From Flavobacterium piscinae (lineage in GTDB: Bacteria; Bacteroidota; Bacteroidia; Flavobacteriales; Flavobacteriaceae), in assembly GCF_004122145.1 (NCBI RefSeq), contig NZ_SBKQ01000005.1, forward strand, positions 124,001 through 188,000: 64,000 bases of DNA, written 5' to 3'. The notes under the pieces were generated by a model. That model did no database searches and was not told where the DNA came from. It saw only the letters and a program-made list of their open reading frames with translations. Shown one piece after another: positions 1 to 8,402 of this stretch. Each line of letters opens with the position of its first letter. Position 1 is the stretch's first letter. A program made the position numbers and the translations under genes.

Positions 1-525
1 AAACGTGCTCAAAACGGAATTGGTTATTTGGCCCAAGAAGCCTCTGTTTTTAGAAAATTGAGTATCGAAGATAATATTCTGAGTGTTTTGCAACTCACTA
101 AACTTTCCAAAGCGGAACAAGTTGCAAAAATGGAAAGTTTGATTGCTGAATTTAGTTTAGAACATATTCGAACCAATCGTGGTGACTTACTTTCGGGCGG
201 AGAAAGGCGAAGAACTGAAATTGCCCGAGCCTTGGCAACCGACCCAAAGTTTATTTTGCTTGACGAACCTTTTGCAGGCGTTGACCCGGTTGCCGTGGAA
301 GATATTCAACGGATTGTGGCCCAATTGAAAAACAAAAACATTGGTATTTTAATCACCGATCATAATGTACAAGAAACATTAGCCATTACCGACAAAACCT
401 ATTTAATGTTTGAAGGCGGCATTTTGAAAGCCGGAATTCCAGAAGATTTGGCAGCTGACGAAATGGTTAGAAAAGTATATTTAGGACAAAATTTCGAATT
501 GCGAAAAAAGAAATTGGAGTTTTAA
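1..525 (+). CDS. lptB: LPS export ABC transporter ATP-binding protein LptB (5' truncated by window edge)
   Basis: ATPase subunit of the LptB2FGC complex, which extracts lipopolysaccharide from the inner membrane and drives it across the Lpt bridge. The frame is open from base 1, so the Walker A part lies outside the window; 174 codons are visible. Counting from the first codon, the Q-loop is in GIGYLAQEASVF (6-17; the usual LptB form is YLPQEAS), the ABC signature LSGGE is at 64-68, Walker B is FILLDEPFAGVDP, and the switch histidine is in ITDHNVQ. These match LptB specifically rather than a generic ABC ATPase. The TAA stop at 523-525 is only 3 bases from the stop of the convergent GH25 gene. 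Confidence 0.93.
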   Translation, partial: KRAQNGIGYLAQEASVFRKLSIEDNILSVLQLTKLSKAEQVAKMESLIAEFSLEHIRTNRGDLLSGGERRRTEIARALATDPKFILLDEPFAGVDPVAVEDIQRIVAQLKNKNIGILITDHNVQETLAITDKTYLMFEGGILKAGIPEDLAADEMVRKVYLGQNFELRKKKLEF

Positions 526-528
526 TTT

Positions 529-1386
529 CTACTGCAGGAGCATATAATTCAACATTTTAGGCGTTCCATTATAAATATTGATGTCAACCGGTCCCTCAAT
601 TCCGAGCACTGTTCCTTTTTCCGTGAATTGCCAAATAGTCCAATGGTCTTTGATATCTTCCACAAAAAAATTATAATTGGCAATCCAAAAAGTATACCCT
701 TTGAACTCTTTTTCAAGAAAATCATTATAATAACTTTCTCCCGAATAAATAATGGGTTTGACGTTGTAATGATTTTCCACTTTGGTCAACCAACGTTTCA
801 ACCCTACTTTCAAACTGTCAATGGATTGGGTTTTAGGTAAATTTTCAATATCTAAAACAGGTGGAAAATCCCCTTTTTGGAGCTTTACTGTTTTGATGAA
901 ATTAGTGGCTTGTTGAATTGAATTTTCATTCGGCCGATAGTAATGATAGGCCCCTCGAACAAAACCATTTTCTTTAGCCTTTGTCCAATTTTGTTTAAAG
1001 CGGCCATCTACTTTGTCTTTTCCGGCTGTTGCTCTGATGAAAACAAATTTCAATTGAAAAGTGTCTTCTACTGTTTTGGTTTCTTGCCAATTAATTTTTC
1101 CTTGGTATTCAGAGACATCAAAACCAAAAACTTTCTTCTTGTGGCGTTTTAAAACCTGAAAAATTCGAGCTTCTTCCACTTTGGACGCATTGTAGTTTTC
1201 AATCGCATGTTTAGAACGAAAACTAAAATAATAAGCTAGAGCATCTCGGTAATGATAAGCAGTAATTCCTATGATTAGTAGAATGAAAAAGGTAATGGTA
1301 AAACTGATAATCCAACCCGAAAAAAATGATTTTTTCTTTGTTGAACGCCTTTTAGTCGTCGGTTTTTGTTTGGTTTGCTTTGCCAT
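529..1386 (-). CDS. Membrane-anchored GH25 family lysozyme
   Basis: Predicted N-acetylmuramidase of glycoside hydrolase family 25 (285 aa), expected to cleave peptidoglycan. A basic N-terminus (residues 1-20) precedes one transmembrane segment at about 23-45, so it should be an inner-membrane protein with its enzyme domain in the periplasm. The domain begins at about residue 88 with GFDVSEYQG (catalytic-type Asp90), followed by FIRATAG (117-122), GAYHYYRP, the LDIEN motif (Asp179/Glu181) and the closing WQFTEKG region. Length and motif order fit complete GH25 proteins. It follows pssA by about 20 bases on the same strand, so the two are probably cotranscribed. The exact cellular role (wall remodelling or other) is not shown by the sequence. 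Confidence 0.88.
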   Translation of the reverse strand: MAKQTKQKPTTKRRSTKKKSFFSGWIISFTITFFILLIIGITAYHYRDALAYYFSFRSKHAIENYNASKVEEARIFQVLKRHKKKVFGFDVSEYQGKINWQETKTVEDTFQLKFVFIRATAGKDKVDGRFKQNWTKAKENGFVRGAYHYYRPNENSIQQATNFIKTVKLQKGDFPPVLDIENLPKTQSIDSLKVGLKRWLTKVENHYNVKPIIYSGESYYNDFLEKEFKGYTFWIANYNFFVEDIKDHWTIWQFTEKGTVLGIEGPVDINIYNGTPKMLNYMLLQ

Positions 1387-1407
1387 AAAGAAAGAAAGAC
1401 AAAACGA

Positions 1408-2139
1408 CTAAGTAGTCATTTTATTTTGAATGACAGACATCAAAACATAAAGTAGAATAATTAAAGGCAAGGCAACAATTTGCAATACCAACAACAAAAC
1501 GACTGATAAAATTAAGAATAGTATTTGGAATTTATTGTTTTGCCATGAAAAGCTCTTCATTTTCAGTGAGAAAAGTGGTATTTCAGCATTTAAGATATAG
1601 GCACTAAAAATAGCAATACCTATTAATAGATAAGGATTGCTTAGGATACTATATAAAACTTCAAATTGCGTGTGATTCATGATTACGGGAATACTCATTA
1701 TTAACAAAGCATTGGCGGGCGTAGGTAATCCAATAAAAGAATCGGTTTGACGCGTATCGATATTAAATTTTGCTAAACGATAGCAGGAACCCAAGGTGAT
1801 GATAAATCCGGCTAATGGTAAAATATGGTTCATCGGAAAATAAGCATCCAAAACTGAAATTCCTTCATTTTGGTATTTGAATATCAATTGAAACATAGTA
1901 AAGCCAGGCACTACACCACTCGTTATCATATCGGCCAATGAATCCAATTGAACACCAAGCGGACTTTGCACTTTAAAAATTCTAGCAAAAAAACCATCAA
2001 AAAAGTCAAAAAATATACCTAAACAAACAAAGAAAAAAGCCAATTCGAAATTGTTTCTTGCCACAAATACCAAAGCGATACACCCTGATAACAAGTTAAG
2101 TAATGTAATGAAATTAGGAATTTTTGCTTTTATATTCAT
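1408..2139 (-). CDS. pssA: CDP-diacylglycerol--serine O-phosphatidyltransferase
   Basis: Transfers phosphatidyl from CDP-diacylglycerol to L-serine, giving phosphatidylserine, the precursor of phosphatidylethanolamine. It is a polytopic inner-membrane protein. The complete CDP-alcohol phosphatidyltransferase motif DGx2ARx8Gx3Dx3D is present at residues 48-70 (DGFFAR, then G, D and D at the right spacing). I start at the ATG at 2137-2139 (243 aa, MNIKAKIPNF), where family members begin; the frame is open 15 codons further, to 2184, without a plausible extension. Several hydrophobic segments follow the motif. It stands divergently from the PorV-like gene, separated by about 180 bases of AT-rich DNA, and upstream of the GH25 gene. 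Confidence 0.9.
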   Translation of the reverse strand: MNIKAKIPNFITLLNLLSGCIALVFVARNNFELAFFFVCLGIFFDFFDGFFARIFKVQSPLGVQLDSLADMITSGVVPGFTMFQLIFKYQNEGISVLDAYFPMNHILPLAGFIITLGSCYRLAKFNIDTRQTDSFIGLPTPANALLIMSIPVIMNHTQFEVLYSILSNPYLLIGIAIFSAYILNAEIPLFSLKMKSFSWQNNKFQILFLILSVVLLLVLQIVALPLIILLYVLMSVIQNKMTT

Positions 2140-2320
2140 CTTTTGAGGTTTGATAACAAATTTAATACAATAAGTGAGAAACAAGTGCGTTTTTTAATTG
2201 ATATTTTTAGTCAACTATTTTGATTGTTTTTTATTTCATAAAATCATAGAAAGAGACAAGCTAAAAATTCCTATTTTTGAAAAAAAATTGCCTTTTGCTG
2301 TTTGAAAATAAAATTTTGCT

Positions 2321-3388
2321 TTGAAAAAAAATCTTTTTTTTGCTTTACTTCTGATTCCGTTTTTGGCGAACAGTCAGGCTGTGCGAAAATATTCAAATGA
2401 ATTTATGAGTATCGGTGTGGATGCTGCTGCTTTGGGCATGTCTAATGCCGTTACTGCAAGTACAGCAGATGTAAATTCAGGTTACTGGAATCCGGCAGGA
2501 TTGGTTTTTTTGGAAGACAGTCAAGGAGCGTTGATGCACGCTAGTTATTTTGCCAACATTGCCCAATATGATTATGCCGCTTTTGCGATGCCAATTGATG
2601 ACCGCAGTGCATGGGGAATTTCTTTAATTCGTTTTGGAGTGGACGATATCTTAAACACAACCCAACTCATTGACAGTGAAGGTAATATTGACTACAACCG
2701 AATTAGTAAATTTTCTACTGCCGATTATGGAGCTACTTTTTCCTATGCCAGGAGTTTACAAGTTCCGGGTTGGCAATATGGGGTGAATGCCAAAGTAATT
2801 CGAAGAATTATAGGTGATTTTGCTAATTCTTGGGGGTTTGGATTAGATGTTGGCATTCAATTTGAACGTAACAATTGGAAAGTAGGATTAATGGTTCGAG
2901 ATATTACGACCACCTATAATATTTGGAACATAGATGAAGAAGAATTTGAAAAAATTTCCGATGCCATTCCGGGTGAAAATCAAGATTTACCGGAAAGTAC
3001 AGAAATTACTTTACCCAAAGCTCAATTGGGAATTTCAAGAAAATTTGAATACCGTTATGATTATTCGATTTTAGCTGCGTTTAATTTGAATATGCAGTTT
3101 TTCAAGACCAACGATATTATTGCATCAGACTTTGTGAGTATAGATCCTGCATTAGGGTTTGAATTTGGCTATACTGACTTAGTTTTTCTTCGTGCCGGAG
3201 TCGGAAATTTTCAGAATGTAATGCAAATTGACAATACTGAAAAAATTGGATTTCAACCTAACATTGGATTAGGATTTAAATATAAAGGCATTCAAGTAGA
3301 TTATGCTCTAACGGACATTGGCGACCAAAGTGCCGCATTATATTCCAATATTTTTTCTGTAAAAGTAGATTTAGGAATTTTTAGATAA
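2321..3388 (+). CDS. PorV/PorQ-family outer-membrane protein (PorV2-like), TTG start
   Basis: 355 aa. A signal peptide (about 1-19, ending ANSQ) is followed by the PorV/PorQ-type beginning: SIGVDAAALGMSNAV, then STADVNSGYWNPAGL. The remainder is rich in alternating beta-strand patterns, as expected of an outer-membrane beta-barrel. PorV and PorQ proper are parts of the type IX secretion machinery; this protein resembles the third group in flavobacteria often called PorV2, whose role is not settled. The only start that gives the intact signal peptide is TTG at 2321-2323; no in-frame ATG fits. A TAnnTTTG-type -7 box (2272-2279) lies about 40 bases upstream, but I see no clear -33 element. The Lnb-like gene follows after 5 bases and is probably in the same operon. 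Confidence 0.8.
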   Translation: MKKNLFFALLLIPFLANSQAVRKYSNEFMSIGVDAAALGMSNAVTASTADVNSGYWNPAGLVFLEDSQGALMHASYFANIAQYDYAAFAMPIDDRSAWGISLIRFGVDDILNTTQLIDSEGNIDYNRISKFSTADYGATFSYARSLQVPGWQYGVNAKVIRRIIGDFANSWGFGLDVGIQFERNNWKVGLMVRDITTTYNIWNIDEEEFEKISDAIPGENQDLPESTEITLPKAQLGISRKFEYRYDYSILAAFNLNMQFFKTNDIIASDFVSIDPALGFEFGYTDLVFLRAGVGNFQNVMQIDNTEKIGFQPNIGLGFKYKGIQVDYALTDIGDQSAALYSNIFSVKVDLGIFR

Positions 3389-3393
3389 ATTGT

Positions 3394-4506
3394 ATGAAAG
3401 TAAAATTACAATTTCTTCTTTTATTGTTCTGCAGTTTTTTGAGTTTTGCTCAAAATTATCCTTTGTCTTCCGAAGCAAAAATCAGTGTCTTAACTTGTGG
3501 CAGTGGTGAAGAGCTACATTCCATTTTTGGTCACACGGCCATCCGAATTCAGGATCAGAAACAGGGTATTGATATCGTATATAATTATGGCATGTTTGAT
3601 TTTAACACGCCCAATTTTTATTTAAAATTTGTAAAAGGTGATTTATACTATTATGTAGCCAAAGGGTCATTTGAACACTTTATGTATTCTTATCGGATGG
3701 AAAACAGAAGTGTTTATGAACAAGAATTAAACTTTTCATCAGCACAAAAACAACAATTATTTGATGAATTAGAAAAATCATTATATTCGGAAGAACGGTT
3801 TTATCTCTATAAATTTATAGATAAAAATTGTACCACTATGGTAGTTGACAAAATCAACAAACAATTAAAACAACCGAGTATTGTAAAAATTGGCAATACA
3901 ACTCAGAGTTATCGTCATGTATTGAATCCGTTTATGGATAAACTTTTTTATCAAAAATTGGGAATCAATATCATGTTTGGCTATCGAACAGATCAACCTG
4001 CAGAACAACTCTTTCTTCCGATAGAACTACTAAAGAGTTTAGAAGTTACAAAAACTAATCAACTACCTTTTGCTCAAAAAACAAAAGTGTTATTTGAAAA
4101 AGATAATTCAATTTCAACTAAATCGTGGTGGAATTCAATTTATACGTTTATTTTATTCTTGGTAATGCTATTTATTACTAATCAAAATAAAATCTACTTG
4201 CCTTTTTTAGTGCTTTTAGGTGTTTTGGGAATTTTTCTTTCTACCGTTGGTTTTTATTCATTACACAGAGAGGTTTCTCAAAATTACAACGTGTTACTTT
4301 TTAATCCTTTTTTGATTGGACTTGTCATCACTTTTATTAAGAAAAATGCAGTGTGGTTTAATCGATTGTTTTATTTTATTCTTTTTTGTTTTTCGGTATA
4401 CTTGCTTTTCATCTTCAATAAAGCTCATTTATTTTTAATGCTTCCACTATTGATTTTAGAAATATTAATTCTGTTAAAACTAAAAGCAAGACTTAAACAA
4501 TTGTAA
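3394..4506 (+). CDS. Lnb/DUF4105 domain membrane protein (candidate lipoprotein N-acyltransferase)
   Basis: 370 aa. A signal peptide (about 1-19) leads into the DUF4105 / Lnb N-terminal periplasmic domain, with SVLTCGSGEELHSIFGHTAI (Cys35, His47), YNYGMFDF and KNCTTM (Cys145), the Cys/His set expected of an NlpC/P60-like papain fold. The C-terminal third (about 245-365) contains four or five hydrophobic segments. Members studied in Bacteroides (Lnb) carry out the last, N-acylation step of lipoprotein maturation in organisms lacking Lnt. Assigning that activity here is by family only. It follows the PorV-like gene closely. Its TAA stop (4504-4506) directly abuts the stop of the convergent glycosylphosphotransferase gene. 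Confidence 0.75.
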   Translation: MKVKLQFLLLLFCSFLSFAQNYPLSSEAKISVLTCGSGEELHSIFGHTAIRIQDQKQGIDIVYNYGMFDFNTPNFYLKFVKGDLYYYVAKGSFEHFMYSYRMENRSVYEQELNFSSAQKQQLFDELEKSLYSEERFYLYKFIDKNCTTMVVDKINKQLKQPSIVKIGNTTQSYRHVLNPFMDKLFYQKLGINIMFGYRTDQPAEQLFLPIELLKSLEVTKTNQLPFAQKTKVLFEKDNSISTKSWWNSIYTFILFLVMLFITNQNKIYLPFLVLLGVLGIFLSTVGFYSLHREVSQNYNVLLFNPFLIGLVITFIKKNAVWFNRLFYFILFCFSVYLLFIFNKAHLFLMLPLLILEILILLKLKARLKQL

Positions 4507-5901
4507 TTATTGTCCGCGATAAAACAGAATCGTACTCAACGTTTTAATCATAATGTTAATATCCAAAAAAATACTTCTGTGCTTGATGTAGTATAAATCA
4601 TATTGAAGCTTAATCAAACTGTCATCAATTGAGTCTCCATAGGAATAATTTACTTGAGCCCAACCTGTAAGTCCGGGTTTAACAACGTGTCTTGTTTGAT
4701 AAAAAGGCATAACCTCTGCAATTTCATTCACAAAAACAGGACGTTCCGGTCTTGGACCAATAACTGCCATTTCACCCAAAAGAATATTGATAAACTGAGG
4801 GAATTCATCAATTCTACTTTTTCGTAGAAATTTACCAAAAGGGGTAATTCTTGCATCATTTGTTGTCGCAAAAACGGCTCCGGCCGATTCAGCATTTTTA
4901 ACCATCGTTCTGAATTTCAATATTCGGAATTCTTCACCATTTTTTCCGACGCGTATCTGCGTGTAAAAAAGATTGCCTTTGTTTCCAATAAGATTCCCAA
5001 TCAAAATAAGGGGAAGTAAAATCAAACCTAAAGTTATCCCGGTTAATGCAATTACAATTTCAAAAAAACGAACAAAAAGGAGATAAAGTTGATTTTGATT
5101 GCTTCGGCTAAAAGGAAAATATTTATAAAAATCTCTTGCTACAAATTGAACCGGAATACGTTGGGTTAAACTTTCATATACTTGCGTATATTCTCGAATG
5201 ATATAGCCATTTTCTAACAATAATAATAATTTGTTGTATAATTCAACCGTAATATCTTCTGTTCTTTGCGTTGCGATAACTATTTCGGATATTGAGTTTT
5301 TGGATACAAATTTTTGTAGATTTTCAACAGACAATATGGACACAGCCTTGTTAAAAATCTTGATATCAGCATTTTCATCAGTGTTTACAAAAGCAATAAT
5401 ATTGTAATGTGGGTCGATACTTTTTAATCCGGATATTAATTCATCTGCCAATTCTTTTTCAGAAATAAGAATAACTTTTTTTTCAAAACGGTGTGAGGCT
5501 AAATATTTTTGATAGAACATTCGCCATAAAAACAATGCTAAAAAAATAGCTAAAAAGAAGTAAACAATTTGAATCCTATTACTTGGTAGAGTTGGTGTAA
5601 AAAAAGGAGTTAAAAGATAAAATAATACGGTTGAGGAGGAAGTCAAAATTATACTCCTTATCACTTGAAATTGATTACTGGCCACTTGAAGGTTATACAT
5701 TTCAAAGACAGAACCAACAATTAAAACGTAGACCCCTAGAACTAGGGTCCAATAAAAATTTGAAGGTGTAATGGAAAAATAATCAAACTTAAAAATTATG
5801 CCTACAATATAAAGCATAAACAATACAAACAAGACGTCGAAAACCCTGAGAAGAATTTTTCTCTCCGAAACTTCAAAATGAATTTTCTTCTTACCTTTCA
5901 T
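4507..5901 (-). CDS. Polyprenyl glycosylphosphotransferase (initiating sugar transferase)
   Basis: 464 aa, bacterial sugar transferase of the WbaP/WcaJ class. It moves a sugar-1-phosphate from a nucleotide sugar to undecaprenyl phosphate, starting repeat-unit synthesis on the cytoplasmic face of the inner membrane. N-terminal half: four predicted membrane segments (about 16-35, 48-66, 80-100, 110-128) and a CoA-binding-like domain containing ISEKELADELI. C-terminal half: a membrane hairpin (about 280-302) and the catalytic domain, with RVGKNGEEFRILKFRTM, LRKSRIDEFPQ (catalytic Asp-Glu), IGPRPERP and the closing VKPGLTGWAQVNY. It is the last gene of the polysaccharide run and the only initiating transferase in it. 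The donor sugar cannot be told from the sequence. Confidence 0.92.
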   Translation of the reverse strand: MKGKKKIHFEVSERKILLRVFDVLFVLFMLYIVGIIFKFDYFSITPSNFYWTLVLGVYVLIVGSVFEMYNLQVASNQFQVIRSIILTSSSTVLFYLLTPFFTPTLPSNRIQIVYFFLAIFLALFLWRMFYQKYLASHRFEKKVILISEKELADELISGLKSIDPHYNIIAFVNTDENADIKIFNKAVSILSVENLQKFVSKNSISEIVIATQRTEDITVELYNKLLLLLENGYIIREYTQVYESLTQRIPVQFVARDFYKYFPFSRSNQNQLYLLFVRFFEIVIALTGITLGLILLPLILIGNLIGNKGNLFYTQIRVGKNGEEFRILKFRTMVKNAESAGAVFATTNDARITPFGKFLRKSRIDEFPQFINILLGEMAVIGPRPERPVFVNEIAEVMPFYQTRHVVKPGLTGWAQVNYSYGDSIDDSLIKLQYDLYYIKHRSIFLDINIMIKTLSTILFYRGQ

Positions 5902-5958
5902 TCTATCTGATTGTTGAATTGAGGCTGCAATTTAACAATTTTAAGAAGATTTTTTAAG

Positions 5959-6975
5959 CTATTTTAATATTTCTTTCCATTGGTTCTTAACAATATGCCA
6001 ATCAAATTGTTCTGCTAATTTACGACCATTTGCAGCAATTTTTTGAGCCAATTCAGGGTTTTTAATTAACTCAATAATTGCATCAGCCATCGCTTGAACA
6101 TCTGAATCGTTAACTAAAATTGCAGTTTCCCTATCTTTCACTAAATAGGGAATTCCACCTACATTTGTTGAAACAACAGGTAAACCAAGTGCTAAAGCTT
6201 CGATGAGACTCACCGGAGTATTATCAAAATGGGTAGTATTGATAAAAATATCAAAGTTTTTTGAGAGTTCGATCCATTCTTCTTTTGAGAGTTTTCCGGT
6301 GAAGGTGACGTTTACTTGTAAAGAAACAGCATACTGATTTAACTCAATAATTTTAACCTCTTTTTCTTGCCCTACCATGCACAACTCAGCATCCAAAAAA
6401 TCAGTTTTTAATTTAGCCAAAACATCAATAGCCATTTTTGGATTATATATTGAGGATAGGGATCTAACCCATAAAATCTTGGGTGCTATGTTTATTTTTT
6501 TATGAAAATTATAATTACTAATCTCTATTGTGTTTGGGATAAGTTTTAGATTTTTATAGAAGCTGTGCTCTTTAAAAACGTCAAAAAGATATTTAGAAGG
6601 AGCTATATTGTATAGAGAATTTGAAAAAATTAGTTTAGAAACATAAGGAGATGAAGCTAATCTATTTGGTAAATCTCCCCCCCTTAAAATGGGAATATAA
6701 GGTTTATTAAAAAATCTACAGATTTGACTGACCATAAAGGCATACCAAAAATTATTTGTGCTGTAAGTGTCTATTAAAACGTAATCAATTTTACGAACAT
6801 TATATAAGGTTGAAAAAAACATGTCTAAAAATCGAAGAATCTTGTTTTTTTTTGAAGAAGAATAATATAATGTATAATTTTCTTTTTCTAGTAAAGTCCC
6901 TAGTGTTTCAATGGATGTTGCTGAATAACCGTGTTTTAAAAGCTTATTCCCAATGTAAAGAAGAATCGGTTTCAT
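5959..6975 (-). CDS. Glycosyltransferase family 4
   Basis: 338 aa, GT-B fold retaining glycosyltransferase of the GT1/GT4 group. The C-terminal Rossmann half carries KILWVRSLSSIYNPKMAIDVLAKL, the VTFTGKLSKEEW turn, and the donor-binding segment HFDNTPVSLIEALALGLPVVS followed by NVGGIPYLV. The first glutamate of the usual Ex7E motif is an aspartate here (DNTPVSLIE). The N-terminal acceptor half is short and contains ILRGGDLPNRL. It lies between the GT-C-like membrane protein (11 bases upstream) and the initiating transferase (57 bases downstream). Acceptor and donor are unknown. Confidence 0.85.
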   Translation of the reverse strand: MKPILLYIGNKLLKHGYSATSIETLGTLLEKENYTLYYSSSKKNKILRFLDMFFSTLYNVRKIDYVLIDTYSTNNFWYAFMVSQICRFFNKPYIPILRGGDLPNRLASSPYVSKLIFSNSLYNIAPSKYLFDVFKEHSFYKNLKLIPNTIEISNYNFHKKINIAPKILWVRSLSSIYNPKMAIDVLAKLKTDFLDAELCMVGQEKEVKIIELNQYAVSLQVNVTFTGKLSKEEWIELSKNFDIFINTTHFDNTPVSLIEALALGLPVVSTNVGGIPYLVKDRETAILVNDSDVQAMADAIIELIKNPELAQKIAANGRKLAEQFDWHIVKNQWKEILK

Positions 6976-6986
6976 AAAAATAAATC

Positions 6987-8402
6987 TTATTGAGTTTGAT
7001 CAACAGAAAGTTCAATTCTTTTAATCTTAAAATATTTTTCCCATTCACTATTTACTAGTCGATTTTCACCTGGCCAACGATAAGGAAGGATTAAGGGTTT
7101 CTTTTTAATAGGATTTACAAAAACCGTATCTAATTTACTATTATTTAACATTTCATAAGTTTGAAGTACTTGATTATGATAAGAACTTGCTTTACCAGAA
7201 GTTATATCAACATAAGCATTCATAATATTTGAATTGTGAGAAAGTGTAATTATAAGTAAAGGCAATAAAACTAACAAAATCTTTTTGGTGGAAAGCATCA
7301 TGTTAATCTCTGAAAGTAATTTTATTTTTTTAATTGTCATTAATATTAATAGGGAGGCAAATAGTATAAAAATAAAGAAAATTGGGGTGTAGGCTCTTTG
7401 AGGAATCCAGTTAGTTGTATAAATACTGGGAAAAAAACCAGTAAACAAAACACCAAGTAGAAAAACTGAACCAGAAATTAAATAAATCTTCTGTGTTCTT
7501 ATAAACAAAAATAATTTGTTAATTCCATCAACATTAAAAGTATAACTTTTTGGCAAGCAAAGTAAAATTACAAATAAAGACGAAAGCCAAAAAAACATTA
7601 CAAAAATAGATCTTGATAAAGAATGTAGGGAAGATTTTAAGAAATGAAAATCAGATTTTTCAAATAAACTTCCTCTTCCAAAATTGCCAGGAGCGGTAAT
7701 CATTAAAAATGAAACAAATATGGCTATTAAAAAAATCGGAGTGAATCGATTGAAATAATTTTTATTTTTTAATAATATTAAAACCAAAATAAAGTTTACA
7801 AAATTCATATAAACCACAATTACTTCATTACATCCAAGCACTATAAATAGACTAATTAGTGCTAGAACCTGATTTTTAAATATTGAAAGTTTAGAATCAT
7901 TTTTAAATAAATTTATTAAAGAGCTTAGGTATAATAGAAAAAATATAACTGGTAACTGATAGGTATATGCACCCGCCACCCAGTAAAAAGTTTCTCCAAA
8001 GTCAGGCACATAATTGAAATAAAAAAAGAACAAAATACAAAAAAGTAAAGTAGGGTTTATTAAAAGATTAAAAAAAACTACAACATTTTTTATAAAATGA
8101 TTTAGAGCAAAAGCAAAACCACTAATTAATAATAATGGATGCACAAAGGATAAATTAAAATAACCAAAAGAAATTGGATTTAAAGTTGAAATTGCTGCGG
8201 ATGCAATGTATCTTCCCGACCATTCATAATAAAATTTTAATTGTGTTTTCCAAAATCCATTTGTTCTAAAGCTCTCAGCATACCAAAAATCATCTCCTAA
8301 TGGGACATTGTAAAAGGACAATACTATAAAAGGAAAGATAGTATAGATGAATATAAAAAAACTTAAAAATTGAAGTGGATTTAATCGAATAGCTTTATAC
8401 AT
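6987..8402 (-). CDS. Polytopic membrane protein, DUF6056-like / GT-C-like candidate glycosyltransferase
   Basis: 471 aa from the ATG at 8400-8402 (MYKAIRLNP). The frame extends to 8486, but that extension would overlap the upstream GT2 gene by more than 90 bases, whereas the chosen start gives the 8-base overlap typical of this cluster. About ten to twelve hydrophobic segments fill the protein. Directly after the first one, the loop VPLGDDFWYAESFRTNG carries an acidic pair, as in GT-C enzymes that use lipid-phosphate sugars. The C-terminus (about 50 residues) is soluble. The neighbour upstream is a GtrB/DPM1-type polyprenyl-phosphate glycosyltransferase, so I infer that this protein uses that lipid-linked sugar to modify the glycan on the periplasmic side. 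I recognise the shape, not a characterised family member. Confidence 0.55.
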   Translation of the reverse strand: MYKAIRLNPLQFLSFFIFIYTIFPFIVLSFYNVPLGDDFWYAESFRTNGFWKTQLKFYYEWSGRYIASAAISTLNPISFGYFNLSFVHPLLLISGFAFALNHFIKNVVVFFNLLINPTLLFCILFFFYFNYVPDFGETFYWVAGAYTYQLPVIFFLLYLSSLINLFKNDSKLSIFKNQVLALISLFIVLGCNEVIVVYMNFVNFILVLILLKNKNYFNRFTPIFLIAIFVSFLMITAPGNFGRGSLFEKSDFHFLKSSLHSLSRSIFVMFFWLSSLFVILLCLPKSYTFNVDGINKLFLFIRTQKIYLISGSVFLLGVLFTGFFPSIYTTNWIPQRAYTPIFFIFILFASLLILMTIKKIKLLSEINMMLSTKKILLVLLPLLIITLSHNSNIMNAYVDITSGKASSYHNQVLQTYEMLNNSKLDTVFVNPIKKKPLILPYRWPGENRLVNSEWEKYFKIKRIELSVDQTQ

